In this document: one piece after another, positions 52,520-62,341 of the stretch
Layout: every line of letters begins with the position of its first letter
How positions within the stretch are numbered: position 1 is the stretch's first letter
From: Sphingopyxis chilensis
GTDB taxonomy: Bacteria > Pseudomonadota > Alphaproteobacteria > Sphingomonadales > Sphingomonadaceae
Direction: 5' to 3'
Assembly (NCBI RefSeq): GCF_035930445.1
Contig: NZ_CP142394.1
Coordinates: 1,397,501-1,461,500, forward strand
DNA: 64,000 nt
The notes under the pieces: model-generated
What the model saw: the letters and a program-made list of their open reading frames with translations, nothing else
Databases searched by the model: none
Told to the model about the DNA's origin: nothing
Position numbers and translations under genes: made by a program

Positions 52520-52526
52520 TTGTTGG

Positions 52527-54170
<1,644 letters not shown>

Positions 54171-54192
54171 TCAGTTGCTGGATGATACGGCG

Positions 54193-54507
54193 TCAGGCCG
54201 CCTGTTTGAGCGCCGCTGCCGGCTCGATCACGCCGAGAATGTCGCTCTCCTTCATGATGAGCAGTTCCTCGCCGTCGATGCGGACTTCGCTGCCCGACCA
54301 TTTGCCGAACAGGATGCGGTCGCCCGCCCTGACGTCGAGCGCGGTCACCGTGCCGTCCTCGGCGCGCGCGCCCGGGCCGACGGCGACGACTTCGCCCTCC
54401 TGCGGCTTTTCCTTCGCGGTGTCGGGGATGATGATGCCGCCCGAGGTCTTTTCCTCGGCTTCGATGCGGCGGACGACCACACGGTCGTGCAAGGGACGGA
54501 AATGCAT
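54193..54507 (-). CDS. groS: 10-kDa chaperonin GroES
   Basis: A 104-residue co-chaperonin. The barrel start [20 protein letters not shown], the mobile loop [12 protein letters not shown] and [13 protein letters not shown] are canonical. It has about seven residues more than usual at the C-terminus (PAAALKQAA). It caps GroEL rings with ATP. It is first in the minus-strand groES-groEL operon. TAACCTCCATG upstream on the reverse strand provides a GGAGG ribosome-binding site. Confidence 0.94.
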   Translation of the reverse strand: MHFRPLHDRVVVRRIEAEEKTSGGIIIPDTAKEKPQEGEVVAVGPGARAEDGTVTALDVRAGDRILFGKWSGSEVRIDGEELLIMKESDILGVIEPAAALKQAA

Positions 54508-54574
54508 GCATAACCTCCATGTTGCATAACGATGATACAGACCGCGCGCCTGTCCGGAACGCGCGGCGCCGAAG

Positions 54575-54603
54575 AGCTAGGAAAGCGCTTTTTTCGCTTC
54601 AAG
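54575..54603 (-). promoter_or_regulatory. RpoH (sigma-32)-like promoter of groES-groEL
   Basis: On the minus strand CTTGAA (54598-54603) is a perfect sigma-32 -35. After a 16-base spacer comes CCTAGC as a weak -10. It lies about 70-95 bases before groES. No CIRCE element (TTAGCACTC-N9-GAGTGCTAA) was found, so RpoH rather than HrcA control is favoured. Confidence 0.5.
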
Positions 54604-54767
54604 AGGTTCGTTCGGAATTTTTTCGCCCCTCGAGCGGCAGGCGCAAAAGGCCTCTTTTCAGATGCCTGACGCCTCTTGACGCGACTCGCTTCCTTCCCAA
54701 AATCTGTATCTGCGGCGCATCGCCGCACGACGAGAAAGGAATGGCGACAAAGGAAGGAGGCACGATC

Positions 54768-54995
54768 ATGTCCGAGCCATTTTCCCGTTTTCTTCATCCG
54801 TTCGACGTAGCGCGCCACCCGAGCCTCGAGCCCGAGGTCAAGCGCGCACTGCTCGCGTCCTGGGCATCGGACCGTTCGGCGGTCCGCGACAAGCCCGCGC
54901 TTCGAAAGCCGCCCGGCGTCTCGCGCGCTGTGCCCGTCGACGACATACTCGCGGCGCTGCGGTCGCTCGACGGCGGCGAGGCGCGCGCGTCATGA
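54768..54995 (+). CDS. Small conserved protein, stress-island type
   Basis: A 75-residue protein. ATG 54768 is preferred because AAGGAAGGAGG lies seven bases upstream; ATG 54741 would add nine residues. It contains HPFDVARHPSLEPEVKRALLASWASD, followed by ALRKPPGVSRAVPVDDIL and LRSLD. The pattern HP-x-dV-x-p-x-L-x3-eKR-x-iLASWASD-x(8-12)-P-xLR-x-L-P belongs to a short family common in alphaproteobacteria next to stress genes. Function unknown. It overlaps the Usg gene by four bases. Confidence 0.7.
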   Translation: MSEPFSRFLHPFDVARHPSLEPEVKRALLASWASDRSAVRDKPALRKPPGVSRAVPVDDILAALRSLDGGEARAS

Positions 54996-55261
54996 CCGAC
55001 CGGGCGCTGGTCGCGCAGATGGACGGCTATCGGCTGACGACCGCCGAGATCCATTATTACCGGCCCGATTATCCGTCGTTGCTCCAGCTCTTCGTCTGGC
55101 AGGACTATGATCTTCCGCCCGACTTTCCGGTGCTGTTCGACTTTCTGGGATTGTGGCGCCGCCGGATCGAAGCGCCGCTCCACTCGGTACGGATCGCGCA
55201 TGGCGCGCTGATCGGACCCGCCGCGTGGCGCGGAGCCGACCTTGTCCGATCGGTCGACTGA
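54992..55261 (+). CDS. usg: Usg family protein
   Basis: An 89-residue protein. GYRLTTAEIHYYRPDYPSLL is followed by QLFVWQDYDLPPDFPVLFDF, LGLWRRRIEAPLHSVRIAH and LIGPAAWR. This is the Usg family, first described as an ORF beside trpF in Caulobacter; its role is not established. It starts inside the stop of the preceding small gene (ATGA). The match is full-length and strong. In this locus it sits with stress genes, not with the trp operon. Confidence 0.88.
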   Translation: MTDRALVAQMDGYRLTTAEIHYYRPDYPSLLQLFVWQDYDLPPDFPVLFDFLGLWRRRIEAPLHSVRIAHGALIGPAAWRGADLVRSVD

Positions 55262-55424
55262 AGGGCGTCGGGATTGCGCGCGCGAGCCCGCAGTGGAATT
55301 GGCGAACGGGGCCGCCCACCGCCTTCGCGGCGCGCCGATGGTTGATCCATTTTAACAAGTCCGGCGGGATAGCCGGCGGGCGCCGCGCGTTTTCGTTGAT
55401 GCACTCAACTGAAAGGAAGCGCAC

Positions 55425-55796
55425 ATGTCTCCCACCGATATCGCCACCGACGAAACCGACCGCCTGATCGCGTCGAACAAGGTCGAGGGCACCGCCGTCT
55501 ATAACCGCGAGGGCGAAAAGCTCGGCTCCGTGTACAATTTCATGGTCGATAAGCGCGCCGGCCAGGTCGAATATGCCGTGCTCCAGTTCGGGGGCTTGTT
55601 CGGGATCGGAAGCGACTATTATCCGCTCCCCTGGGACGTGCTCACATATGACACGCGGCAGGGCGGCTATGTCGTGGCGCTCGACAAGGCCATGCTCGAG
55701 AAGGCGCCGCGCTACTCGGGCGACGCGCAGCCGGCATTCGACCGCAATTATGGCCGCGACGTATATGGCTATTACGGCGTCGACTATCCCTTTTGA
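55425..55796 (+). CDS. PRC-barrel domain protein
   Basis: A 123-residue protein with one PRC-barrel: LIASNKVEGTAVYNREGEKLG, SVYNFMVDKRAGQVEYAV, FGGLFGIGSDYYPLPWDVL and YVVALDKAMLEKAP. The C-terminal tail is rich in Tyr, Arg and Asp (YGYYGVDYPF). Small stand-alone PRC proteins accumulate under stress in many alphaproteobacteria; they may bind RNA or the respiratory complex, but the role is not settled. ATG 55425 has AAGGAAG upstream. It is not overlapping its neighbours. Confidence 0.9.
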   Translation: MSPTDIATDETDRLIASNKVEGTAVYNREGEKLGSVYNFMVDKRAGQVEYAVLQFGGLFGIGSDYYPLPWDVLTYDTRQGGYVVALDKAMLEKAPRYSGDAQPAFDRNYGRDVYGYYGVDYPF

Positions 55797-55802
55797 ACGT
55801 CC

Positions 55803-55843
55803 GGCCCGCCCGTCCCCCCCGCATGGCGGCGGGCGGGCGGGCC
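55803..55843 (+). terminator. Long GC hairpin after the PRC-barrel gene
   Basis: GGCCCGCCCG (55803-55812) pairs with CGGGCGGGCC (55834-55843), six bases after the stop. No T tract follows, so termination is probable but not proven. The rest of 55797-56080 has no recognised element. Confidence 0.5.
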
Positions 55844-56080
55844 ACGCGACAGTCGTTCGTGTCGGAGGGGCCGGGAGCGCATGCGCTTGATGGAGCGGGA
55901 GCAGCCGCATCTCCGGTCGCTGTCGCTTCGCCGCGGCGGCGAACCGGCATCCTGTGCCGGCGGGCTGCGGCAAAGCGAGAGGCTTGGCGCGCCGACCTGA
56001 AGCGGGCGCGCGATCGGTGACGGGTTTGGGCTTGCGTTGCTCGCCGGCCCCCCCTTATCCTGTGCGCGCGCCCTCGAAGG

Positions 56081-57403
56081 ATGTTGACGTCGCCTATGCT
56101 GAATTGCCGAGCCGTCCAGTCGCCGCTGCGGATCCTGCGCGAGAAACTCACCGCCGACCCGTCGCGGGTCGTGCTGCGTCCCTTTCACCTCGCGTGGCAG
56201 GAAAATGTGTCGGAGACGACCCGCGCCGAACTTCTCGTCCGCGACATTCTGGGGCTCGACGAGGACGATGCCGAACTCGAACTCAATGGCATCTGGAAGG
56301 ATTTTGCCGAACGGCACTGGCAGATCGGAAGAATATTCGACGAGCGCTTCCGTGACATTGCCGAGGATATGCGCCTCGATGAGGGCGCCGTATCGCCCGT
56401 CAAGCGAAGGCTGATCGGCGCCTATTTCTGCCACGAATATAGCTATGCCGCAGCCGCGCTCATGAACCCGAGCATCGTGCCGCATCCCGATCAGACGGGC
56501 ATCGGGTCGGGCCAGCAACGCTTCATCATGTCGATGCGCGCGGTCGGGGAAGGGCACATCAGTTCGGTTGCGTTTCGCGAGGGGATTGTCGGCCCCGACG
56601 GCGATTTCACGCTCTGGCCCCAGTCCGGCCCCGCGATGGCCGCCGTGCCCGACGACCGACACCATCTCGAACCCGAGGATGCGACGCTCGTCCATCGCCA
56701 GCCCGACAGCGCCATCTCGAACAGCGTGCTGTTTCCGGTTACCGAAGCCCAACGGAACGGGCTGGAGGATTTGCGTCTCGTCCACTTCACGCACGACGAT
56801 GGTTCGCAGGAGTATCTCGGAACCTACACGGCCTATTCGGGGCATGCGATCCGCTCCGAGCTGCTGCGGACCACCGACTTCGCGAGCTTCAGCCTCGAGC
56901 CGCTGGCGGGGCGCGCTGCCCGCAACAAGGGAATGGCGCTCTTCCCGCGCAAGGTCGGCGGCCGCTATCTCGTCGTCGGACGGCAGGACGGCAAGAATGT
57001 CACCTTGCTGTCGTCGCCCGACCTTACCCGGTGGGACGATGAGGGCATTGCGTTGCTGAGCCCGCAATTTCCCTGGGAATTTGTCCAGATGGGCAATTGC
57101 GGAAGCCCGATCGAATGCGATGAAGGATGGATCCTGCTCACGCACGGTGTGGGCGCGATGCGAAAATACAGCCTGGGCGCGGCGCTGCTCGATCGCGACG
57201 ATCCCTCGCGCGTCCTTGCGCGGACCGCATGCCCCATCCTGTCGGCGGCCGAAAGCGATCGCGAAGGCTATGTGCCCAATGTCGTATATACCTGCGGGGC
57301 TCTCATGGTGGGGAGCGAGATCTTCATTCCCTATGGCATCTCGGACAGCGCCATCGGCTTCGCCACCACGACCGTCGCCGACTTGCTCGACCTGATGGTC
57401 TGA
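56081..57403 (+). CDS. GH130-like glycosidase/phosphorylase family protein
   Basis: A 440-residue protein from ATG 56081 (ATG 56096 also possible). An N-terminal helical arm (about 1-120, RVVLRPFHLAWQENVSE...) precedes a five-bladed propeller: PSIVPHPDQTGIGSGQQRFIM, GLEDLRLVHFTHDDGSQEYL, FSLEPLAGRAARNKGMALFPR, GNCGSPIECDEGWILLTHGV and YVPNVVYTCGALM. These blade ends and the RNKGMALFP and EGWILLTHGVG segments fit the GH130 family of mannoside phosphorylases and their non-phosphorylase relatives. The helical N-terminal arm is not in standard GH130 enzymes. No sugar kinase or transporter for mannosides is clearly next to it, although an MFS gene converges. Substrate uncertain. Confidence 0.75.
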   Translation: MLTSPMLNCRAVQSPLRILREKLTADPSRVVLRPFHLAWQENVSETTRAELLVRDILGLDEDDAELELNGIWKDFAERHWQIGRIFDERFRDIAEDMRLDEGAVSPVKRRLIGAYFCHEYSYAAAALMNPSIVPHPDQTGIGSGQQRFIMSMRAVGEGHISSVAFREGIVGPDGDFTLWPQSGPAMAAVPDDRHHLEPEDATLVHRQPDSAISNSVLFPVTEAQRNGLEDLRLVHFTHDDGSQEYLGTYTAYSGHAIRSELLRTTDFASFSLEPLAGRAARNKGMALFPRKVGGRYLVVGRQDGKNVTLLSSPDLTRWDDEGIALLSPQFPWEFVQMGNCGSPIECDEGWILLTHGVGAMRKYSLGAALLDRDDPSRVLARTACPILSAAESDREGYVPNVVYTCGALMVGSEIFIPYGISDSAIGFATTTVADLLDLMV

Positions 57404-57404
57404 T

Positions 57405-57441
57405 CCGCCGATCGCCTTCGGGGTGCCAAGGCGATTGGCGG
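57405..57441. terminator. Hairpin between convergent GH130-like and MFS genes
   Basis: CCGCCGATCGCCTT pairs with AAGGCGATTGGCGG (one G-T) across a nine-base loop. It begins two bases after the stop of the plus-strand gene. It may serve both convergent transcripts; there is no T tract. Confidence 0.55.
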
Positions 57442-57481
57442 CCCTGGGCGCCGAACGACGCCGCGCGCTCCCATCGCGCGT

Positions 57482-58999
57482 TCAGCCGCTTCGCGATCGT
57501 CCCTCGTCGCGCTTGCGGTGGATCTGCCGATAGCGCTGGCGCACCTGCATCTCGCGGACCAGGTTCGAGGGGAATTCGGTCAGCGCCTTCAGCCCGGTGA
57601 CGGTCGAGAAATTATGGATCGAACCGCGCGTCTCCTTGACGACCTGGCGGAGCATTTCCTGTCGGCCGATCTCGCCCGCCTCTTCGACATGGCCGAGGCG
57701 GTGAAGCGCGTAGAGGCCGAGAACCGCCGAGAGCAGGAAATAGAAATCCCAGTTGCTGAGCGCGAGCGACAGGTAGGTAAAAACACCCTCGGGATCGGTC
57801 CATCGACCGACCAGCTCGAGGCGCCGGACCGCGAAGAAGTCGGCGAGCAGCCCTCCCGCGATGGGTGCCGAGCCCGCAGCGAGCGCGGTGACGACCGCGC
57901 TGGCGGCGAGATAGGACGCGGCTTCGCCGCGCGGCGACAGCTTGAGCGCGATATTCGCGGTCGCGAGCGTGACACCCGCTACGGCGGCCCCCATGAAGAG
58001 ATGAAGCGCGCCGAGCCAGGCGAGCCGCATCGCCGGATCGGCGATCTGCGAGCCGCCCGCCATGCCCGCGATACAGACGATGTAGAGGGGGGCGGCCACG
58101 AGCAGCACCGACTTGTTCGCGTAGCGATCGGCAAGCGTTCCCCAGTTTCGAAGCGCGACCGCGTTGGCGATCTGACTGGCGATCGAGAGGCCCATGACGA
58201 CCGTCATGTCGTAACCGAGCTGGCGCACGAGATAGACGGTGAAGAAGGGCGTCGCGAAGTTGATCGCGAACTGCCAGGTGCCAAGGAACAGGATGAGCCG
58301 GCGGAAATTGAGATCGCCGAGCGGACGTCGCAGCTGGGCGAGAAGATGGGTCGCGCGCCGGTCGACGTCGGGCATGCGCGGCTCGGGCATACGCGCGACG
58401 ATCCACGCGCTGTACAGCCCCGCGGCACATCCCGCGGCATAGAGGCCGGCGAAAGCGAGATCGCGCGCCTGGCTCCTTTCGGGCGTCCATTCGAGCGCGA
58501 GCGCGGCGCCGAGGCCGGCGAGCAGGCTCGTGATCGTGGCATAGAAGGTGCGGCGGGCGAAGATGCGACCCATGCGATCCTCTGGCGCGAGGTCGCGCAT
58601 CCAGCTGTTCCATGCGCAGCCCCCCACGGCTCCGAGCGCGCACAGGACGAGCGTCGCGGTGACAAGCCCGGGCAGCGCAAGCGATCCGGCAAATGGCGCC
58701 AGAGCCATGACACCCAGCATCAAGCGGCCGAAGACGCTCGACAGCACGGCGATACGCTTTCGCTGCCGCAGCCGCTCGATCAGCGCAATCGCGGGCAGCT
58801 GAGCCAGCTGCGTCAGGAAAGGCAGCGCCGCGAGCAGCCCGATGGTGGAATTGTTGGCGCCCAGATGGATGGCGAAGGCGGTGAGGACCACGCCGGTCGT
58901 GAGCGCTGCCGTGGTATTGGAGAAGAGGGCCTCGATCACGAGCCGCTGAAGGCCGCGCTCGCGCTCGGCGTCGGATATGTCGGCTTGCGGTGCCAGCAT
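57482..58999 (-). CDS. MFS transporter
   Basis: A 505-residue protein with 12 probable TM helices in residues 20-430 and a basic cytoplasmic tail of about 65 residues. MFS marks: the loop-2 motif region ERLRQRKRIAVLSSVFGRL, and WNSWMRDLAPEDRMGRIFARR in the first half, then NWGTLADRYANKSVLLVAAPL in the second. The family member is not recognised; the 'WMRDLAPEDRMGR' loop is shared with the PA1993/YybF-like uncharacterised MFS proteins. Its tail (about 440-505) is unusual in length. It is 14 bp after the CinA-like gene on the same strand, so the two are probably cotranscribed. Substrate unknown. Confidence 0.87.
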   Translation of the reverse strand: MLAPQADISDAERERGLQRLVIEALFSNTTAALTTGVVLTAFAIHLGANNSTIGLLAALPFLTQLAQLPAIALIERLRQRKRIAVLSSVFGRLMLGVMALAPFAGSLALPGLVTATLVLCALGAVGGCAWNSWMRDLAPEDRMGRIFARRTFYATITSLLAGLGAALALEWTPERSQARDLAFAGLYAAGCAAGLYSAWIVARMPEPRMPDVDRRATHLLAQLRRPLGDLNFRRLILFLGTWQFAINFATPFFTVYLVRQLGYDMTVVMGLSIASQIANAVALRNWGTLADRYANKSVLLVAAPLYIVCIAGMAGGSQIADPAMRLAWLGALHLFMGAAVAGVTLATANIALKLSPRGEAASYLAASAVVTALAAGSAPIAGGLLADFFAVRRLELVGRWTDPEGVFTYLSLALSNWDFYFLLSAVLGLYALHRLGHVEEAGEIGRQEMLRQVVKETRGSIHNFSTVTGLKALTEFPSNLVREMQVRQRYRQIHRKRDEGRSRSG

Positions 59000-59013
59000 G
59001 GGTTACGCGCGGA

Positions 59014-59556
59014 TCATCGCTGCAATATCTCGAGGACCGCGCCGCGCCCGGAGGCCGCGGGATAGTCTTTGACGAAACCGGCAAGGACCGACAGCGCGGC
59101 GAGCGCCGCATGATCGCGCAGCGCGTCGTCATCGAGCGGCCCGAGATGAAATTCGCGGCATTCGGCGCGCTCGCCCGAGCTCGCTGCGACAAATAGAAGG
59201 CCGGGTTCCTCATGCTCGGCAACGGCGGAGGGATGGCCTGCGACGGCAAGTCCGGCGTCCGCCGCCGAACGCAGACGCGCGCCTTCGGCCATTGCCAGCG
59301 CGACGGGACGCGACACGGGGCCGCACTGGTCGATCAGCGCTTGCGGAACGCCCAGCAATTCGCGCTGGGCCGCTTCGGTGGCGACGACTAGCCCGCGCGC
59401 GAACCAGCGCGCCCGCGTATCGACGCTCGAAAGCAGGGCGGCGACCAGGCCGCCGGTGCGATTTTCGGCGGTTGCGATACGAAGACCGCGCGCGGCGGCG
59501 CCGGCGAGGACGATCGCGGCGGCCGCTTCGAGCGTTTCGTGAGTCTCGTCAAGCAT
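59014..59556 (-). CDS. CinA C-terminal-like (nicotinamide-nucleotide amidase) protein with altered motif
   Basis: A 180-residue protein starting at ATG 59556. It matches the PncC/CinA C-terminal domain: RIATAENRTGGLVAALLSSVD, VATEAAQRELLGVP, GPVSRPVALAMAEGAR and ADAGLAVAGHPS. The usual motif AESCTGG is here AENRTGG, so both Ser and Cys of the site are changed. The rest of the fold, including AGHPS (normally (T/S)GIAGP), also deviates. It may have lost amidase activity, or act differently. A GGAAC-N16-CGTC promoter is upstream. It is followed by the MFS gene. Confidence 0.75.
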   Translation of the reverse strand: MLDETHETLEAAAAIVLAGAAARGLRIATAENRTGGLVAALLSSVDTRARWFARGLVVATEAAQRELLGVPQALIDQCGPVSRPVALAMAEGARLRSAADAGLAVAGHPSAVAEHEEPGLLFVAASSGERAECREFHLGPLDDDALRDHAALAALSVLAGFVKDYPAASGRGAVLEILQR

Positions 59557-59588
59557 CGGGCGTCTCCCTGCCAAGCGCGCTCGAGAAC

Positions 59589-59613
59589 GACGCCCGGCCT
59601 GGAGACCGGTTCC
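59589..59613 (-). promoter_or_regulatory. EcfG-like general stress promoter candidate
   Basis: On the minus strand, GGAAC (59609-59613) then 16 bases then CGTC (59589-59592). The alphaproteobacterial EcfG consensus is GGAAC-N16/17-CGTT, so only one base differs. It is 33 bases before the CinA-like start. Confidence 0.45.
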
Positions 59614-59830
59614 TCCGGCGGCCCGTTCGGGAGGGAGAAAAGGCGTTTTTCTCAACCCAGGTTAGGAAAAAGGCGGCGCGGGCGCCGAATGCCGATCATT
59701 CGGCTGCAAAGGGCGGCGGGGGGAGGGAGCCAAAGCGCTTCCAGCCCGTTTCATTGCTTTGAAATGCCCATTGCGAGCGGACGCGCGCTGCCGTGCGCGA
59801 TAGGCTCGCTCGCGCGGGAAGAGGTTGGAC

Positions 59831-60424
59831 ATGACGGTGAATGTGATCGCTCCGCGGAGCGGCCGGGCTTTCGAAATCAAGGCCGGAGAAATCTTGCGGG
59901 TGATCGACCCCGAGGGCGGGCAGGTAAGCGATATGCTTGCTTTCATGGCGGCCGACCGGCGCGAGGCTTTGTCCAATGGCCGCACCTTCGATTATGAGGA
60001 GACGATCCGGCTGACCAGGGGCAATCGCCTGTGGTCGAACCGGTCGAACCCGATGTTGGAGATCGTCGAGGACAGCGCGGGCTCGCATGATTTTCTGCTG
60101 ACGCCCTGCAGCGAGGCGACATTTCGTCATTTCTACCCCGGCAAACCCGTCCATCGCGGCTGCTTCGGCAATCTCGCCGAGGCCCTCGCGCCGTACGGCG
60201 TCGGCGAAGACGCCATTCCCGTCGCATTCAATATCTTCATGAACGTGCCGATCGACGGCGACGGCGGGATAAGGGTTCTGGCGCCGACCACCCGCGCCGG
60301 TGACTTCATCGCCATGCGGGCGCTCGCCGATCTCGTGGTCGGCCTGACCGCCTGCTCGGCCTATGATAGCTGCGGCGGCAGCTTCAAGCCCATTCAGTAC
60401 GAGGTCGTAGCCGCCCGGCGATAG
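59831..60424 (+). CDS. DUF1989 (urea carboxylase-associated) family protein
   Basis: A 197-residue protein from ATG 59831. Family marks: GRAFEIKAGEILRVIDPEGGQVSDML, LSNGRTFDYEETIRLTRG, SHDFLLTPCSE and TACSAYDSCGGSFKPIQYEV (with a CxAYD(S)C motif). DUF1989 proteins include the UrtA-like 'urea carboxylase-associated' guanidine carboxylase subunits; conserved Cys and His suggest a metal site. Here no urea carboxylase or guanidine gene is nearby, so the role is not assigned. The gene lies in a 300-bp island of its own between divergent and convergent stress genes. Confidence 0.82.
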   Translation: MTVNVIAPRSGRAFEIKAGEILRVIDPEGGQVSDMLAFMAADRREALSNGRTFDYEETIRLTRGNRLWSNRSNPMLEIVEDSAGSHDFLLTPCSEATFRHFYPGKPVHRGCFGNLAEALAPYGVGEDAIPVAFNIFMNVPIDGDGGIRVLAPTTRAGDFIAMRALADLVVGLTACSAYDSCGGSFKPIQYEVVAARR

Positions 60425-60455
60425 CCGTCGGCTCGCGCTCAACCCCTCGCCCTCT

Positions 60456-61355
60456 TCACAGGGCGCGCATCAGTCCCGGAACCAGCGCCGGAAGTTCGCG
60501 CGCGAGGAAGCCGATCGGTCCCATGGTTTCCGAAAGGCGGCGACCCGCCTCGCCGTGCAGCCAGGTTCCCCAGGCCGCCGCCTCCAGCGCCTGGAGGCCC
60601 TGCGCGCCGAATGCACCGATCAGCCCGGCGAGCACATCGCCCGGTCCGCCCGTCGCCAGACCGATACCGCCCCCGGCATAGGCAAGGCAGGTTCGACCCG
60701 CCATGATGTGGCTTGTCGCGCCCTTGACCATCACGGCGCCGCCAAAATCTTCGGTCGCATGGGCGAGCGCCGCGATCGGATCGGCCTCGACGACGGACCT
60801 TTCGAGCGCGAGCATCGCCGCAAGCTCGCCTTGATGCGGCGTGTAGACGGTCCGGGCACCGCGCTCTGCAAGGGCGCCGGCATGATTGGCTGCGGCGCGC
60901 AGCGCTGCCGCGTCGAGGACCAGAAATTGCTCCTCCGCAAGAAACGGAAGCAGCCCCGCGAGGAGCGCGTCGGCGGCCGCTTCGTCGGTCATGGCGGGGC
61001 CCAGGACCACGGCGTGATGCGGCGATAGTTCGGCGCGCAATGCATCCGACGCGTCAGCCGCGATCTCGCCGGCCCTGGTCTCGGCCAGTTCGACCACCGC
61101 GCATTCGGGAAAGGCGAGGCCAAGCGGAAGGGCTGCCGAGGCGATCGTGGCGATGGTGACCTTCCCCGCGCCGGCGCGAAAGGCGGCCTCGGCCGCCAGG
61201 CCGACGCCCCCGGGGACGCGGCGCGAGCCGCCGATCACCAGCAATTTTCCGCGTTCGTTCTTGTCGACATCATCGGCGTGGGCGGGGAGCGGGTGCGCCT
61301 TGAGCCAGCCGGTATCGAGCGCAACGGCGTCAGCCACGTGCGGCGACCATCGCAT
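60456..61355 (-). CDS. nnrD: ADP/ATP-dependent NAD(P)H-hydrate dehydratase
   Basis: A 299-residue protein of the CARKD/YjeF C-terminal fold. Marks: NKNERGKLLVIGGSRRVPGG (about residues 31-50), AEAAFRAGAGKVTIAT, VLDAAALRAAANH, VYTPHQGELAAML and the ATP-site GGPGDVLAGLIGAFG. It repairs hydrated NAD(P)H produced by heat or enzyme side activity. The NnrE epimerase domain is absent; that function must be elsewhere. Its start overlaps the end of the histidine phosphatase gene by 26 bases. The 'GGPGDVLAG' loop differs slightly from the usual GTGDVLAG. Confidence 0.9.
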   Translation of the reverse strand: MRWSPHVADAVALDTGWLKAHPLPAHADDVDKNERGKLLVIGGSRRVPGGVGLAAEAAFRAGAGKVTIATIASAALPLGLAFPECAVVELAETRAGEIAADASDALRAELSPHHAVVLGPAMTDEAAADALLAGLLPFLAEEQFLVLDAAALRAAANHAGALAERGARTVYTPHQGELAAMLALERSVVEADPIAALAHATEDFGGAVMVKGATSHIMAGRTCLAYAGGGIGLATGGPGDVLAGLIGAFGAQGLQALEAAAWGTWLHGEAGRRLSETMGPIGFLARELPALVPGLMRAL

Positions 61356-62121
61356 CGGGTTCGCGGGTGACCGGGACCTCGTTCTTCATCGGCGCGGTGA
61401 CGTTGTAACGCGCCAGCATCAGATTGCCGTCACGGCCCGCGTCGGGATCGAAACGATATTCGGTGATCGCGCAATTGGCGACGTCGCCGGCCCTGTCGAT
61501 CGCCAGAATTTCCTTCTCGCCGAGATTTTCGATGATCGTGCGCAGGCAAAGGACGACGACCTGGTGCGCGACGATCATCACCCGGCGCCCGCCATAGTGA
61601 AGCGAGACCGTATCGAGCAGCGAGCGGAGCCGGAGAATGACGTCGCACCAGCTCTCGCCGCCGGGCGGGCGGTGATAGAATTTTCCGAGGAGACCGCGAA
61701 ATTCGGCCTGCTCGGGATAGGCGGCCTCGATCCCGAAACGCGTGAGGCCGTCGAGAATGCCGAATTCCTTCTCGCGAAGCCGTTCGTCGATGCAGATGCG
61801 CTCATCCGGCGCGCAGCCGCCGGCGTCGCGGAAAATCTCGGCGGTCTGGACGGCGCGGATATAGGGCGACGCGAGCATCACCTCGGGACGCCCGTCTTCC
61901 TGTCCGGCGGCAAACCATTCGCCGAGCGCGCGAGATTGCTTCTTGCCGAGGTCGGACAAGGGGACATCGACGTCGCGGTGATCGAGCGCGATACGATGCG
62001 CGCGCGCCGCTTGGGCGGCGTCGCGCGCGACATTGCCGGCGCTTTCGCCGTGACGCACCACCCAGAGGACCGAGGGCCAGCGCGGCGTCATGGGGGCGGG
62101 GGAAAAATCGGAGCCAGTCAT
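61330..62121 (-). CDS. Histidine phosphatase superfamily protein
   Basis: A 263-residue protein starting at ATG 62121 (longer upstream frames are Arg-rich and unlikely). The catalytic RHG motif is LWVVRHGESAGNVARD (about 22-37). Other marks: LSDLGKKQSRALGEWF, ASPYIRAVQTAEIF with the second Arg, REKEFGILDGLT with the acid, and MIVAHQVVVLCLR with the second His. It matches the phosphoglycerate-mutase-like branch of the superfamily. Substrate unknown. It overlaps the NnrD gene by 26 bases, so the two are cotranscribed. Confidence 0.88.
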   Translation of the reverse strand: MTGSDFSPAPMTPRWPSVLWVVRHGESAGNVARDAAQAARAHRIALDHRDVDVPLSDLGKKQSRALGEWFAAGQEDGRPEVMLASPYIRAVQTAEIFRDAGGCAPDERICIDERLREKEFGILDGLTRFGIEAAYPEQAEFRGLLGKFYHRPPGGESWCDVILRLRSLLDTVSLHYGGRRVMIVAHQVVVLCLRTIIENLGEKEILAIDRAGDVANCAITEYRFDPDAGRDGNLMLARYNVTAPMKNEVPVTREPDAMVAARG

Positions 62122-62225
62122 GTGGAAGAAACGCCGCACGCAGGCACCGGTTGCGCGGACCTGCGCAGCGCTGCCCTTCGAGCCTGCCGATCTTTTGCGT
62201 GGACGCGCGCGGCGGGCGCGCGACC

Positions 62226-62250
62226 GGAACTTCGGCCCCGCCGGTCGGTT
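62226..62250 (+). promoter_or_regulatory. EcfG-like promoter candidate of the PCMT-esterase gene
   Basis: GGAAC (62226-62230), 16-base spacer, GGTT (62247-62250), close to GGAAC-N16/17-CGTT. It is about 92 bases before the start at 62342. The match to the second element is imperfect. Confidence 0.4.
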
Positions 62251-62341
62251 GGTCATAAGGCGACGGTGCGGCGCCCACCCGTCGTCCAAGGGGCCGCGGC
62301 GCCATTGTCGGGCCGCCGCGCGGCGCCCAAAGGAGGCTGCG

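Noticed and set aside
54508..54620. Possible CIRCE/HrcA operator before groES
   Set aside because: The TTAGCACTC and GAGTGCTAA arms are absent. A palindrome AAAGCGCTTT exists but is not CIRCE.
57518..59065. A 515-codon plus-strand open frame opposite the MFS gene
   Set aside because: Hydrophilic and very Arg/Glu-rich; the minus strand encodes a 12-helix transporter with MFS loop motifs.
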